Source: Poriferisodalis sp965221945
Lineage (GTDB): Bacteria; Actinomycetota; Acidimicrobiia; Acidimicrobiales; Poriferisodalaceae
NCBI RefSeq assembly: GCF_965221945.1
Contig: NZ_OZ244925.1
Coordinates: 3,782,001 to 3,846,000 of the forward strand
Length of the DNA stretch: 64,000 nt
Reading direction: 5' to 3'
Positions within the stretch are counted from its first letter, which is position 1, and the number at the start of each line of letters is the position of its first letter. Positions 1 to 9,560 of the stretch are shown here, one piece after another. The notes beneath the pieces are model-generated. The model had not been told where the DNA came from, did no database searches, and saw only the letters and a list, made by a program, of their open reading frames with translations. The position numbers and the translations under genes were made by a program.

Positions 1-98
1 GCCTCGGCGACGGCTACTGGTTGGTGCGTGAGTGGTCGATGACCACCACCGCGAGAGAGAACATCACGCCTCCACTGAACTCAGGGACCCCCACCGCG
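1..98. other. Short non-coding edge of the window
   Basis: No convincing gene is seen here. It lies downstream of the stop codon of the minus-strand putA gene and could hold its terminator, but I find no strong hairpin followed by a T tract. Confidence 0.4.
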
Positions 99-3000
99 CT
101 ACAGGACGTTGCCGTAACGGTGCGTCGTATGGCTGACGGCTTGCTCGCGCAGGTAGTGCAGCAGTTCGATGCGGCCCTCGGCGGTGACCGGCTCGTCCGC
201 TATGTGAACGCCCGCCTCCCTGGCTGCGGCTCGCAGGTTCGGGGAGCACGTTCCCACGACTCGCACTCGCTCAACATCCAGCGCACCCAGCCGGGCAGCG
301 AATTCGGTGCTGCTCTCGACCAGAGCGTGGGACGTGATCAGTTCTGCACCGCATCGCTGCGCGGCGGCTCGGACTCGAGCGATGTCTCGAGGCGCCGCGT
401 CAGCCTCAGCCCGCATCCCAACGCGTGGCAATGGCCGGTACCGAAGGACATTGGACTCGCAATACAGCCCGGTCGGATCATGCGGCTCGGCGAACTCCGT
501 CCTCCAGGCCTCGTCGTCGCTGGCCCGGGCCGCGTCCAGCCATTCCTCGTCGCCGAGACCAGTCTCGACGGGGTGCCATGTGCCGAGCCGAGCCACGTAG
601 TTGGGACCGCCTGCTTTGGCGCCGGGTCCGATCGAGGATCGCTTCCAGCCGCCGAAGGGCTGACGTCGGACGATGGCGCCGGTTGTGGGGCGGTTGATGT
701 ACGCATTGCCCACTTCGACGGCATCGGTCCACTCCCGGATCTCGCTCGGGTCGAGGCTGTGAATGCCGCCAGTGAGCCCGTAGTCGGTCGAGTTCTGCAT
801 GCTGATCGCGTCGCGGAGTGTTTCCGCATGCATGACGCCGAGGACGGGACCGAAGCATTCGGTCTGGTGGAACCATGAGCCGGGCAGCACTCCGAGGCGT
901 ATGCCCGGTGTCCAGGTGTGGGGGTCGAGCCGGCGCGGCTCGACCAGCCATTCTTCGCCGTCGTCGAGCTCGGTGAGGGCCCGCAACAGCTTGCCTTCGG
1001 GCGGGATGATCGTGGGGCCCATGTTCGTGGCCAAATCAGTAGTGGGTCCGACCCGCAGGCTCGACACGGCGTCGGCAAGCTGGCGCCGCAGCCGACGCGA
1101 CGTGTAGGTGTCGCCGACACAGATGGCCAGGCTGGCCGCCGAACACTTTTGACCAGAGTGCCCGAATGCCGATTTCACTAGATCCGCGACCGCCAGATCG
1201 ATATCGGTGCTCGGTGTGATCACCATGGCGTTCTTGCCGGACGTCTCTGCGAACAGGCGCATCCCCGGCCTCCATGTGCGGAACATCTGGGCGGTGTCGT
1301 AGGCCCCGGTGAGAATCACCGCTCCGACGTCTCGGTGGGTCACCAAGTGACGGCCAACATCGTCGTCAAGAGTGCGGACGAATCCAACCAGATCCCGAGG
1401 CAGACCTGCCCCCCAGCAGCACTCGGCCACGATCTCTGCACAGCCAGGTGTCTCGGGCGCGGGCTTGAGGATGACGGCGTTGCCCGCAGCCAGGGCAGCG
1501 AACACCCCACCCGACGGTATGGCGACAGGGAAATTCCACGGAGACGCCACCAGCACGGTTCCGAATGGCTCAAACCGGGCAAGGCCCAGACCGTCCAGAT
1601 CCAGCGTCCGGTCGCCGTACCAGCGGGCGAAGTCGATGGCCTCGGACACCTCCGGGTCTGCTTCGGCGACGGTCTTGTGCCCTTCATGAACCATGGCCGA
1701 CACCAAGTCGCTGCGCCTGCGACTCAGCTCGTCAGCCACGCTCCACAACATCTTGCGCCGATCCGCAGGCGATCGGGCAATCCACTCGCGTTGCGCCATG
1801 GCGCAGGCCTGCACCATGCGATCCACCGTGTCGATGTCTGCGGTGATGCCAGTGGTGGGACCGCTCCAGCCACGCGAGACGCTCTCGCGGACCCAGGCAC
1901 GGTTGGCTGCCAACGCAGGGTCGGTGTCGGGCTCGTTGACGAACGCCTGGTTCGGGTCGGCGGACTCTACGGCGCGGCGGCGGTCTTGGGTGCGGCGTGG
2001 TGCATCGCCCACCGTCCAGCGGTTGGCGACCGCTGCGCGGAATTTCTCTGCCTCGGCGATGAAGCCTTGACTGCCGGGCTGCAATCCGAAGAGGTGGTGG
2101 ATGAAATTCTCTTCAGACGCGTTCTCTTCCAAGCGGCGGAACAGGTAGCTGATGGCCACGTCGAAGTCCCGTTCCGCCACTGCCGGCGTGTACAGCAGCA
2201 CACCCCGCTCGTCGCCGCGCAGGCGAGCGGCTTGCGCCGGCGCCATGCCCTCGAGCATCTCGAACTCCATGCGATGCTGAACGCCGCGCTCGGTGGCGAG
2301 CAGATCTGCCCATGCCACGTCGAACAGGTTGTGACTCGCGACGCCGATGCGCACAGACGACGTGCGGGCCCCGGTAAGCACCCAGTCGAGGCAGCGCTTG
2401 TAGTTGGCGTCGGTGTCGGCCTTGTTGGCATAGGGCGCCTGCGGCCATCCGTGCGTAGCCGCTTCGACCCGTTCCATCGCCAGGTTCGCGCCCTTCACCA
2501 GCCGAATCTTGATGAAGCCGGAGCGGCGACCCGTCTCGACGCGGGAGTTGTGCCAGTCGACCAGCGAGCGGAGCGCGTCGAACGAGTCAGGCAGGTAGGC
2601 CTGCAGCACGATGCCGGCGTCGACGTCAGCGAAGGGGGGCTCGTCGAGCACTGTCCGGAACGCCTCGACGGTGAGCTCAAGGTCGTGGTACTCCTCCATG
2701 TCGAGGTTGATGAACGTCGCGGGCGTCGTGGCCGCGGCTGCTCGAACCAGTGGGCGGAGCGCCTCGACGACCCGGTGCAGCGAGCCGTTGAAGTCCCAAG
2801 GGTTGAGCTGGGACACCACCGACGAGAGCTTCACGGAGACGTAGTCCACGTCGGGCAAGCGAAGGGTCTCGAGCACTTCCCGTTGACGACGGCGGGCTTC
2901 AAGGTCACCGAGGACTGCTTCGCCGAGCACGTTGACGTTGAGCGAGAAGCCAGCAGCGACGCGCGCCCGCAAATGAGCGCTCAGCCGGTCGGGTTCGGAG

Positions 3001-3380
3001 TCCACGACGAGATGACCGACCAACGACCTCATCCGTTTCCTCGCAAGGGGCATCACGAGTCGCGGGAATCTCGGCCCGATACGAGCACCAAGACGGATCA
3101 GCAGCTTGTCAACCGGCGACAGGAATGACGGCAGCTCCGCCTCGCCGACCAGCGATGCCAGCTGGCGGGTCGACACTGAGGGATCCTCAGGACGGATCAC
3201 CCGGTCCACGAACCTCATCGCAAACGCTGTGCCCCGCCGGTCGCTCACTACGCCTGCCAGACGCCTGCTGGCAGCCCGACCCGATTTCGTATCCGCAGCG
3301 ACAGGCGTCCCCAGCCAGCGCTCGACCCGCTCGATGGCTCCCTCAGCCAGCAGCTCCGCGTCAGTGGTGCGTTCGACCAC
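99..3380 (-). CDS. putA: Bifunctional proline dehydrogenase / delta-1-pyrroline-5-carboxylate dehydrogenase (PutA-type)
   Basis: This fused enzyme oxidises proline to P5C (FAD-dependent PRODH half) and then glutamate semialdehyde to glutamate (NAD-dependent ALDH half). The 1093-residue product has a PRODH barrel over roughly residues 90-430, with motifs such as FIKIRLVKGANLAMERV and AYANKADTDANYKR-like text. The ALDH domain starts near residue 530 and shows SPWNFP, AAGNAVILKPAPETP and the catalytic GQKCSAAS, whose cysteine is about residue 746. No N-terminal ribbon-helix-helix DNA-binding domain is seen, so it is not the self-regulating enterobacterial form. The start is GTG at 3380. The gene is divergent from the M20 peptidase and fits a protein/amino-acid degradation neighbourhood. 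Family assignment is firm; the trailing ~90 residues after the ALDH domain are of unknown role. Confidence 0.95.
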   Translation of the reverse strand: MVERTTDAELLAEGAIERVERWLGTPVAADTKSGRAASRRLAGVVSDRRGTAFAMRFVDRVIRPEDPSVSTRQLASLVGEAELPSFLSPVDKLLIRLGARIGPRFPRLVMPLARKRMRSLVGHLVVDSEPDRLSAHLRARVAAGFSLNVNVLGEAVLGDLEARRRQREVLETLRLPDVDYVSVKLSSVVSQLNPWDFNGSLHRVVEALRPLVRAAAATTPATFINLDMEEYHDLELTVEAFRTVLDEPPFADVDAGIVLQAYLPDSFDALRSLVDWHNSRVETGRRSGFIKIRLVKGANLAMERVEAATHGWPQAPYANKADTDANYKRCLDWVLTGARTSSVRIGVASHNLFDVAWADLLATERGVQHRMEFEMLEGMAPAQAARLRGDERGVLLYTPAVAERDFDVAISYLFRRLEENASEENFIHHLFGLQPGSQGFIAEAEKFRAAVANRWTVGDAPRRTQDRRRAVESADPNQAFVNEPDTDPALAANRAWVRESVSRGWSGPTTGITADIDTVDRMVQACAMAQREWIARSPADRRKMLWSVADELSRRRSDLVSAMVHEGHKTVAEADPEVSEAIDFARWYGDRTLDLDGLGLARFEPFGTVLVASPWNFPVAIPSGGVFAALAAGNAVILKPAPETPGCAEIVAECCWGAGLPRDLVGFVRTLDDDVGRHLVTHRDVGAVILTGAYDTAQMFRTWRPGMRLFAETSGKNAMVITPSTDIDLAVADLVKSAFGHSGQKCSAASLAICVGDTYTSRRLRRQLADAVSSLRVGPTTDLATNMGPTIIPPEGKLLRALTELDDGEEWLVEPRRLDPHTWTPGIRLGVLPGSWFHQTECFGPVLGVMHAETLRDAISMQNSTDYGLTGGIHSLDPSEIREWTDAVEVGNAYINRPTTGAIVRRQPFGGWKRSSIGPGAKAGGPNYVARLGTWHPVETGLGDEEWLDAARASDDEAWRTEFAEPHDPTGLYCESNVLRYRPLPRVGMRAEADAAPRDIARVRAAAQRCGAELITSHALVESSTEFAARLGALDVERVRVVGTCSPNLRAAAREAGVHIADEPVTAEGRIELLHYLREQAVSHTTHRYGNVL

Positions 3381-3560
3381 GGCTCACCCGCTCGTTCGAG
3401 GTCCCAGCTTCACACCCCATCTGCTTTCACAATGCCGATCCCGCTGCATCTCGATCTTGGCCGAATGGGAACACCCAGCGAGCCACCGATCTGTCCAGCG
3501 AGTCACAGGCTCTACTGTTCAAAGCCCACCCCTCCGTGAACTGCCAGGAGAAATCCGAGC
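3381..3560. promoter_or_regulatory. Divergent promoter region between putA and the M20 peptidase
   Basis: This 180-bp gap separates divergent starts and must hold both promoters. A Shine-Dalgarno-like AGGAGA lies about 10 bases upstream of the M20 peptidase ATG at 3561. I cannot name a clear -35/-10 pair or an operator. Confidence 0.4.
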
Positions 3561-4997
3561 ATGGACATAGACGACACCCAGAACGTGATTGCGGAGTGCT
3601 GGGGCAGCGAGATCATTCCCGAGCTCGAGCGCTACATCGCGATTCCGGCGTTGTCGCCGAGCTTCGACGCCGACTGGGAGACCTCGGGTCATATCGAGGC
3701 AGCGGTTCAGCAGGTAGCGGCGTGGTTGGAGTCTCGGCCAGTGACCGGCGCCACGGTGGAGATCCAACGGCTGCCGGGGCGAACCCCCTTGATCGTTGTG
3801 GAGGTGGAGCTCTTCGGCGCCGCCGCGACTAGCGGCGGCGACGAGTCCACGGTGGTGCTCTACGGACACGTGGACAAACAGCCCGAGATGACCGGGTGGA
3901 GGGACGGTCTGGGGCCGTGGACGCCGGTGCGCGATGGCGACCGTCTCTACGGCCGCGGCGGAGCCGACGATGGTTATGCCGCGTTCGCAAGCATGGCCGC
4001 GATCGAGGCGGTGCAGGCGAGCGGCGGCAGCCACAGCCGTTGCCTGATGCTGATTGAGGCGTGTGAGGAATCCGGCAGCCCGGACCTGCTGCACCATCTC
4101 GACGCGCTGGGCGAGCGACTCGGCGACGTGGGCCTGTTGGTGTGCCTGGACTCGGGCTGCGCCACGTACGACACGGTGTGGCTGACGACGTCGCTGCGCG
4201 GCCTGGTGGAGGCGACCCTGCGGGTCGATGTCATCGCCGAGGGCTGGCACAGCGGCATGGCCAGCGGATTGGTGCCTTCGTCGTTCCGGCTGCTGCGCAT
4301 TCTGCTGGATCGCATCGAGGACGCTGCGACCGGCCGGGTAAAGGTTGAAGCGGCAAACGCCGACGTTCCCTCCCACCGGGTTGCCGAAGCTCGGGCGATG
4401 GCAGATTTCCTGGGCGGCACGGGCGAGGATTTCGGCTTGATCGGCGATCTGCAACTGATGGAGGACGACCCGGCTGACGGTCTGCTGGCACGTACCTGGC
4501 GCCCCGCACTCAGCGTCGTTGGTGCCGATGGCATGCCGCCCACCGCGTCGGCCGGCAACGTGTTGCGACCGCACACAGCCCTGAAGCTCAGTCTGCGCCT
4601 GCCGCCGACTGCCGACTCCCAAGCGGTCGCGTCGGAGCTCGCGAACCTGCTGCGTTCCGATGCACCGCTGCAGGCCTCGGTGAGCGTGGACGAGGTCGAC
4701 TGCGCAGACGGATGGGATGCCCCCGACTTGGCACCGTGGCTGGCGGCGGCGCTCAACGAGAGCGCCTTGCGTCGCTTCGGTCAGCCCATGCAGCTCTTCG
4801 GCGAAGGGGGCAGCATCCCGTTCATTGCCATGCTCGGCGGTATGTTCCCCGAGGCGCAGTTCGTGGTGACTGGAGTTCTCGGCCCGGAGTCGAACGCTCA
4901 CGGCCCCAATGAGTTCCTTCACGTCGCCTACGCCGAGAAGCTCACCGGTTGCATCGCCGACATTCTCGACGCTGAGGCCAGACGGCCAGGAAGCTGA
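3561..4997 (+). CDS. M20-family metallopeptidase (dipeptidase/deacetylase type)
   Basis: The 478-residue protein is a zinc-dependent exopeptidase or amidohydrolase of the M20 family, acting on small peptides or N-acyl amino acids in the cytoplasm. The first metal-binding motif is LYGHVDKQPE (His about residue 103), followed by RLYGRGGADDG and the acidic pair MLIEACEESGS, all in family order. The length matches M20 dipeptidases with a lid domain. AGGAGA precedes the ATG. It converges on the M29-like gene with only 11 bases between stops, and together with putA and the next gene suggests peptide and amino-acid catabolism. The exact substrate cannot be read from sequence. Confidence 0.9.
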   Translation: MDIDDTQNVIAECWGSEIIPELERYIAIPALSPSFDADWETSGHIEAAVQQVAAWLESRPVTGATVEIQRLPGRTPLIVVEVELFGAAATSGGDESTVVLYGHVDKQPEMTGWRDGLGPWTPVRDGDRLYGRGGADDGYAAFASMAAIEAVQASGGSHSRCLMLIEACEESGSPDLLHHLDALGERLGDVGLLVCLDSGCATYDTVWLTTSLRGLVEATLRVDVIAEGWHSGMASGLVPSSFRLLRILLDRIEDAATGRVKVEAANADVPSHRVAEARAMADFLGGTGEDFGLIGDLQLMEDDPADGLLARTWRPALSVVGADGMPPTASAGNVLRPHTALKLSLRLPPTADSQAVASELANLLRSDAPLQASVSVDEVDCADGWDAPDLAPWLAAALNESALRRFGQPMQLFGEGGSIPFIAMLGGMFPEAQFVVTGVLGPESNAHGPNEFLHVAYAEKLTGCIADILDAEARRPGS

Positions 4998-5008
4998 ACC
5001 AGGCCTTC

Positions 5009-6001
5009 TCAAGCGCTCAGACGATCGGTCAACGCCGCGATCTCCGGATCGATGTAGGCGCCGTCAGCCTGGATCTGCTGGTCGTCGAGCCACACAGACG
5101 GAGCGAGCACCACGCCATCGGAGTGCGCCGGCGAGCCGAACTCGGTAGCGCCGATGCCGATCTGCACACACCCGAAGACTCGCTCGTCCTCCAGGATTCG
5201 TCCTGATGGCTTGCGCACGCCTGGATTGAAGCCGTAGCAGAAGTGGTCGAACATCAGGGCCTCGGTGTTGTCGAACGACCGAAGCCACTGCTCGTACAGC
5301 TCAGCCTCGGGTCCTCCTGAAAATTCAGTTGCGTACCCGTCCACCAGGGTCATGACGATCGGCTGGCGGAGCAGTCCGAGGCTGTCCGGAGGCCAAGCCG
5401 CTCCGTCGAACACGAGGGTGCCATTCGCGGATTCACGAATGACCATGCAGCCGGACTGACCACCGAGCATCTGGGGCCAGCCTCCGTTCTCAGGCGGATC
5501 TTCCCAGTAGGGATCGCCTGCGGGATCGACGGTCATCGTCACGTCGCAACCGGCCGGACTGGCCAGCCGCAGCGTGCTGACCGCCTGCGACTTGCGATAC
5601 AGCAAGGTCTTGACCTCGTCGAGGAGGGCGTTGTTCACCCTGCCGATGGTGCGAATCATCATGTCCGCGTCCATGCCGGTGAGTTCCAGGTAGATGCAGC
5701 CGTTGCTGATCGCAGCGTGAAACGCGTCGCTGTAGAGGTGGTAGCCGACCGAGAAGTTGATCCAGTGCCGGGCCTGCAATGCCGCAGCGGCCACGGGCTT
5801 GGGCACGGGACCGACAGGCGTGCACATCGGATAGGTCAGGACGGTGGGTTCGGCGCCGACTGTCCGCGCCGCCGCTTCGGCAGCGCGGGCGACATATTGA
5901 TCCGCCTCGCTGTCAGCGGTGATCAGAACTTGGTCGCCTGGTGCGACCGGCCGGATCTCCGTGAACAGGACATGAGCCGCATGACGAAGCTCTGCCGTCA
6001 T
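5009..6001 (-). CDS. M29-like aminopeptidase / NicX-like metalloenzyme
   Basis: The 330-residue protein resembles the thermophilic-metalloprotease (M29) aminopeptidase superfamily, which also includes the ring-cleaving dihydroxypyridine dioxygenase NicX. Supporting stretches are the N-terminal PGDQVLITADSEADQYVARA and the C-terminal IGIGATEFGSPAHSDGV, where glycine, His and Glu fall as in M29 metal sites. The start is ATG at 6001, 3 bases after the stop of the Lrp-type regulator gene, so the two form one transcript with the regulator first. Local regulation by that Lrp protein is likely. I cannot tell a peptidase from a NicX-like ring-opening enzyme. Confidence 0.7.
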   Translation of the reverse strand: MTAELRHAAHVLFTEIRPVAPGDQVLITADSEADQYVARAAEAAARTVGAEPTVLTYPMCTPVGPVPKPVAAAALQARHWINFSVGYHLYSDAFHAAISNGCIYLELTGMDADMMIRTIGRVNNALLDEVKTLLYRKSQAVSTLRLASPAGCDVTMTVDPAGDPYWEDPPENGGWPQMLGGQSGCMVIRESANGTLVFDGAAWPPDSLGLLRQPIVMTLVDGYATEFSGGPEAELYEQWLRSFDNTEALMFDHFCYGFNPGVRKPSGRILEDERVFGCVQIGIGATEFGSPAHSDGVVLAPSVWLDDQQIQADGAYIDPEIAALTDRLSA

Positions 6002-6004
6002 GGC

Positions 6005-6496
6005 TTAACCCCCGTTCTCATCGTCGGCGGAGCCCAACCTGTCGATGACTCTGCGGATGTTGAGATTCGACTCGTACTTCACGTCAGTGACGAGGTAGGA
6101 AGTCACCGATTCCACACCGTCAATCGCTTGAACTTGGCTATGGATCAGGTCGCTGAGGTGAGGCACATCTCGACAGAAGACGTCTGCGAGCACGTCGTGT
6201 CCGCCTGTGAGTGTGGCGACGTAGCCGACTTCGTCCAGTTCGGCCAGCCTCGAGGTCACGGCCTCGAGCTTCCCTGCACTGACTCGCAGCAGCAGCGTGG
6301 CGTAGAGGGCGAGGCCGGATCGGTACGGGTCCAGCCAGACATTGAGGTGGAGCACGCCGGCTTCACGCATCAGCGTGATCCGGTTCCGCACGGTCCCGAC
6401 GCTGACGCCGACCTCCTTGGAGATCTCGCTGTAGGTGGCTCTTCCGTCAACGCTGAGCATCCCGACGATTTCGAGGTCTAGGTCGTCAAGTTGCAC
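6005..6496 (-). CDS. Lrp/AsnC-family transcriptional regulator
   Basis: This 163-residue regulator has an N-terminal winged helix-turn-helix (TYSEISKEVGVSVGTVRNRI, about residues 20-40) and a C-terminal RAM/effector domain with YVATLTGGHDVLADVF. This is the classic Lrp/AsnC layout, and such proteins bind an amino acid or related small molecule as octamers. The start is GTG at 6496, preceded by GGGAGG. It is followed after 3 bases by the M29-like gene and is divergent from the peptide-type transporter operon at 6726. The shared 229-bp region makes it the natural candidate regulator of both sides. The ligand is unknown. Confidence 0.93.
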   Translation of the reverse strand: MQLDDLDLEIVGMLSVDGRATYSEISKEVGVSVGTVRNRITLMREAGVLHLNVWLDPYRSGLALYATLLLRVSAGKLEAVTSRLAELDEVGYVATLTGGHDVLADVFCRDVPHLSDLIHSQVQAIDGVESVTSYLVTDVKYESNLNIRRVIDRLGSADDENGG

Positions 6497-6725
6497 GGCG
6501 TTGTGCCTCCCTCGTTGTGAGTACCAAGTCGAGCCTGGTCCAGCCTGGGCGGCCAGCGCAGTGACATAATTTTCAGATATCGCTTCTGTAAATACAAGAT
6601 TTGCATAGATTCGCCGCTTATGCTAGAACTTCTGTAACTCAGACATGCACATACTATCCATGTGTGCAGGTCGTGACCCGCGGGGGCGTGGCCAAGCGGG
6701 GGTGAGGAACTGAGAGGACATAGGA
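6497..6725. promoter_or_regulatory. Divergent AT-rich control region with a direct repeat
   Basis: This gap separates the Lrp-type regulator from the ABC-transporter operon. Its middle (about 6565-6660) is clearly more AT-rich than the flanks. The 9-mer CTTCTGTAA occurs twice in direct orientation, at 6583-6591 and 6629-6637, start to start 46 bp. Lrp-family proteins often use several degenerate sites on one helix face, so these may be operator elements. That is inference. The operon ATG at 6726 follows a GAGGACATAGGA leader. Confidence 0.5.
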
Positions 6726-8360
6726 ATGAAGATCAGGACCTATCTCTGCGTTGCAGTCGCGGCAGTCCTGCTCGCTGCGGGTTGCACAAGCGGCACAGAT
6801 GACGCCGACGTTGCGGACACTGCCGGCACGACCGACACGGCGACTCCCACGGATGAGGCGGCTGCAACCGAGACTAGCGCTGCCCCATCCGACGCCTTTG
6901 GGGTCGAATTCGTCTACGCAAATCCGTACGGATTCGGCGACTTAGATCCTTCAAGTGCGTTCTCGAATGAGAACACGATCTTGCAGAACCTCTACGAGAC
7001 GCTGACATGGTTGGCCGACCCCGAAGCTTCCGACGAGGTGAGCGGCGTGCTCGCCGAATCGTGGAGTTCGAACGCAGATGCCACCGAGTGGACCTTCAAG
7101 ATTCGCGAGAGTGTGACCTTCCACGACGGCACCCCGCTGACCGCCGGGGCAGTGCGCGACTCGTTGCAGCGCACCATCGACCTTGGCCTCGGAGCCGCAT
7201 TCATCCTGTCGTCCGTCGAGTCGATGGAAGTTCCCGACGACCACACCCTCACGTTCAAGCTCGCGTGGCCGACGCCGCTTGACCTCGTCATGTCGTCGCA
7301 GTACTCGGTCTATGTCGTGTGCCCTTCTGCCGTCGGAAATGACGCTGCCTGGTTCAACGAAGGAAACGCCTGCGGCACCGGTCCGTACACCATCGACTCC
7401 CATGATCCGGCGGGCAGCACATGGCTTGCCCGATTCGATGACTACTGGGGCGGCTGGTCCGACGACCAGGTCGAAACCGTCGAGATGCGGCTGATCGAAG
7501 ACCCCGTGCTGGCAGAACAGCTCATCCGCAATGGGGATGCCCACTTCACCTACAACCTGCCATTCGACGTCTACACCTCGCTCGAACAGGACAGCGACAT
7601 CGACGTTCTCAGAAGCCTCTCCATGACCAATCTCTTCGGAATGTTGAACGTGCGGCGGCTCTCGCCCGAGATCCGGGAAGCCCTCGTGCTGTCGTTCCCC
7701 TACGACGACGTCACTGCGGCGCTGTACGGCGGAGAAGCGGTCCGAGCTCGTGGCATGGTGCCGCTGACTGTCTGGGGCTCCAGCCCTGATCTGGACATAC
7801 CCGCGACCGATCTCGACAGGGCGCGGCAGTTGATCGAGGCTGCCGGGGCAGATGGCCTCACTGTCACCTACAGCTTTGACGCCGGCACCACCGAACAGCA
7901 GCAGATCGGCGAAGTCTGGAAGGCGAACCTGAGCACCATCGGCGTCAACCTCGAGCTGGAGCCGCTCACCTGGGACGCACGCTGGGAGAAGGCCAAATCC
8001 GACCCCGATGCAGCGCAGGACGTGTTCACGATGTTCTGGTTCCCGACCTATGTGACGCCCTATGACTTCCTGTTCTCAACGTTCCATTCAGAAGAGGCGC
8101 CGTTCTTCAATCTCGGCTACTACTCCAATGAGACGTTCGACGCCTTGATCGACGAAGCCGACGCGATCAGCGGCACCGATCGAGAAGCGGCAAGCGAACT
8201 CTTCCGCCAGGCACAGGAAATCCTGATCGACGACCATGCGGCCGTCTTCATGCTCGACGTGCCCTCAGTGGAAGTCTTGCGTGCCGAGTTCACCGGACAC
8301 ATTCCGAATCCGGCATACAACACTGTCGTGCGCTTCTACGAGCTGCGGGCGGTTCGCTGA
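6726..8360 (+). CDS. ABC transporter solute-binding lipoprotein, family 5 (peptide/opine/nickel type)
   Basis: The 544-residue protein begins with a lipoprotein signal (MKIRTYLCVAVAAVLLAAGC, lipid-modified Cys20), then a Thr/Ala/Asp-rich linker of about 35 residues and a full SBP_bac_5 domain. Diagnostic text includes LAESWSSNADATEWTFKIRE, FHDGTPLTAGAVRDSL and GTGPYTI. It would capture a peptide, opine or similar amine outside the membrane and deliver it to the DppBCDF-like subunits encoded from 12.2 to 15.9 kb. The catabolic genes lie between receptor and permease genes, which argues that the transported compound is the substrate of those enzymes. Confidence 0.93.
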   Translation: MKIRTYLCVAVAAVLLAAGCTSGTDDADVADTAGTTDTATPTDEAAATETSAAPSDAFGVEFVYANPYGFGDLDPSSAFSNENTILQNLYETLTWLADPEASDEVSGVLAESWSSNADATEWTFKIRESVTFHDGTPLTAGAVRDSLQRTIDLGLGAAFILSSVESMEVPDDHTLTFKLAWPTPLDLVMSSQYSVYVVCPSAVGNDAAWFNEGNACGTGPYTIDSHDPAGSTWLARFDDYWGGWSDDQVETVEMRLIEDPVLAEQLIRNGDAHFTYNLPFDVYTSLEQDSDIDVLRSLSMTNLFGMLNVRRLSPEIREALVLSFPYDDVTAALYGGEAVRARGMVPLTVWGSSPDLDIPATDLDRARQLIEAAGADGLTVTYSFDAGTTEQQQIGEVWKANLSTIGVNLELEPLTWDARWEKAKSDPDAAQDVFTMFWFPTYVTPYDFLFSTFHSEEAPFFNLGYYSNETFDALIDEADAISGTDREAASELFRQAQEILIDDHAAVFMLDVPSVEVLRAEFTGHIPNPAYNTVVRFYELRAVR

Positions 8361-8393
8361 GCCAGCACTCAGAGCGATTCAGAATCCAGAAGG

Positions 8394-9560
8394 GTGATGC
8401 ATTCACTGGAGTCCGTCACGGACTGCGAGGACTTCATCGTCGGCTGCCTGTTCATGGGCACAGGCGGCGGAGGCGACCCTGTCGATGGCCTCGAAGCCTT
8501 GACAGCTGCGCTCGACGACGGGCTGACCCTCGGATGGCACCACGCGGATCGCATTGACGACAATGCTCTCACGGCGATGGTGTACGAGATCGGGTCCATC
8601 GCCCCTCGATCCGATGACCATGCCGATTCGCTGCGCGAGGTGCGTCTTGGTGTGGGCGACGTTGTGGGTGACAACGCCATCTGTCTGGCCGTACGGGAAT
8701 TGTCCGATCATCTCGGGCGACAGATCGGGTGCCTGGTGGCAGCGGAGCTTGGCGCCGCCAACACACCCGGTCCCATCGTTGCGGCCGCTCACTTGGGCAT
8801 CCCGATCGTTGACGGTGACTACTCGGGCCGAGCGATCCCCGAGGAAATGCAAAGCACCCCGTTTGCACACGGCATATCGAGCGACCCGTTAGCTGCCGTG
8901 GATCGATGGGGCAACACCGTCATCGTCAAGAAGACGGTCAATCCGTACATGCTTGAGCGGATCGCCCGTCACATCGCGATCGCGAGCTTTGACGAGGCGG
9001 CCATCGCGTCGACACCACTGGCTGGCCGTGACATGAAGAGCGTTCTTGTCCCGGGGACGCTGTCTCTGTGCCTCGAGGTCGGCCGGGCTTGCCGTGTTGC
9101 GACTGAGGCCGGACACGATCCGGTCGCAGTCGCCCTCGAGGTGGTTGCCGGCTGGCGGCTGTTCGACGGTGTTGTGGTCAGCAAGGAATGGGAGGATTCG
9201 GGCGGCTTCATGATCGGAACGCTCAAGATTCGGGGAACGGGCGCGTGGGAGGGACACGTCCTGCGCACGTGGTTCAAGAACGAGACACACGTCACCTGGC
9301 TCGACGGCCAGCCGTGGGTCTGCAGCCCCGATCTGGTCACGCTCGTCGATCCCCGCAGTGCACGCGGCTTCACCAACACCGACATCGGGGAGGGCGACGA
9401 GGTGAGCGCGGTCGGCATGGCCGGCCTTGAGCTGCTCCGTCAGCCGGACACTCTCAGGAATGGCACCGGCCCGGCCTATTACGGCTTCGACGTGCCCTAT
9501 GTACCGGTCGAGCGGCTCATGCAATATGCCCCCCGGCTGGGGCAACACGACTCAGCATGA
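8394..9560 (+). CDS. DUF917 family protein
   Basis: The 388-residue protein matches DUF917, a family often found beside hydantoinases and amino-acid catabolic genes. I see CLFMGTGGGGDPVDGLEAL at the N terminus, VAAELGAANTPGPIVAAAHL, DGDYSGRAIPEEMQ and the later TFKN-like RTWFKNETHVTWLDG region. Its stop overlaps the next small frame by 4 bases (ATGA), so it is translationally coupled. The biochemical role of DUF917 is poorly defined. Here it sits between a peptide-type receptor and a lysine-dehydrogenase-like enzyme, which suggests processing of an amino-acid derivative. Confidence 0.85.
   Translation: MMHSLESVTDCEDFIVGCLFMGTGGGGDPVDGLEALTAALDDGLTLGWHHADRIDDNALTAMVYEIGSIAPRSDDHADSLREVRLGVGDVVGDNAICLAVRELSDHLGRQIGCLVAAELGAANTPGPIVAAAHLGIPIVDGDYSGRAIPEEMQSTPFAHGISSDPLAAVDRWGNTVIVKKTVNPYMLERIARHIAIASFDEAAIASTPLAGRDMKSVLVPGTLSLCLEVGRACRVATEAGHDPVAVALEVVAGWRLFDGVVVSKEWEDSGGFMIGTLKIRGTGAWEGHVLRTWFKNETHVTWLDGQPWVCSPDLVTLVDPRSARGFTNTDIGEGDEVSAVGMAGLELLRQPDTLRNGTGPAYYGFDVPYVPVERLMQYAPRLGQHDSA

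Noticed and set aside
1335..3128. 597-codon open frame antisense to putA
   Set aside because: It is a mirror of high-GC codon use on the opposite strand; its translation shows no family motifs and putA is clearly real.
3519..5012. 497-codon open frame antisense to the M20 peptidase
   Set aside because: Shadow frame with low-complexity, His/Arg/Gln-rich translation and no recognisable domain.
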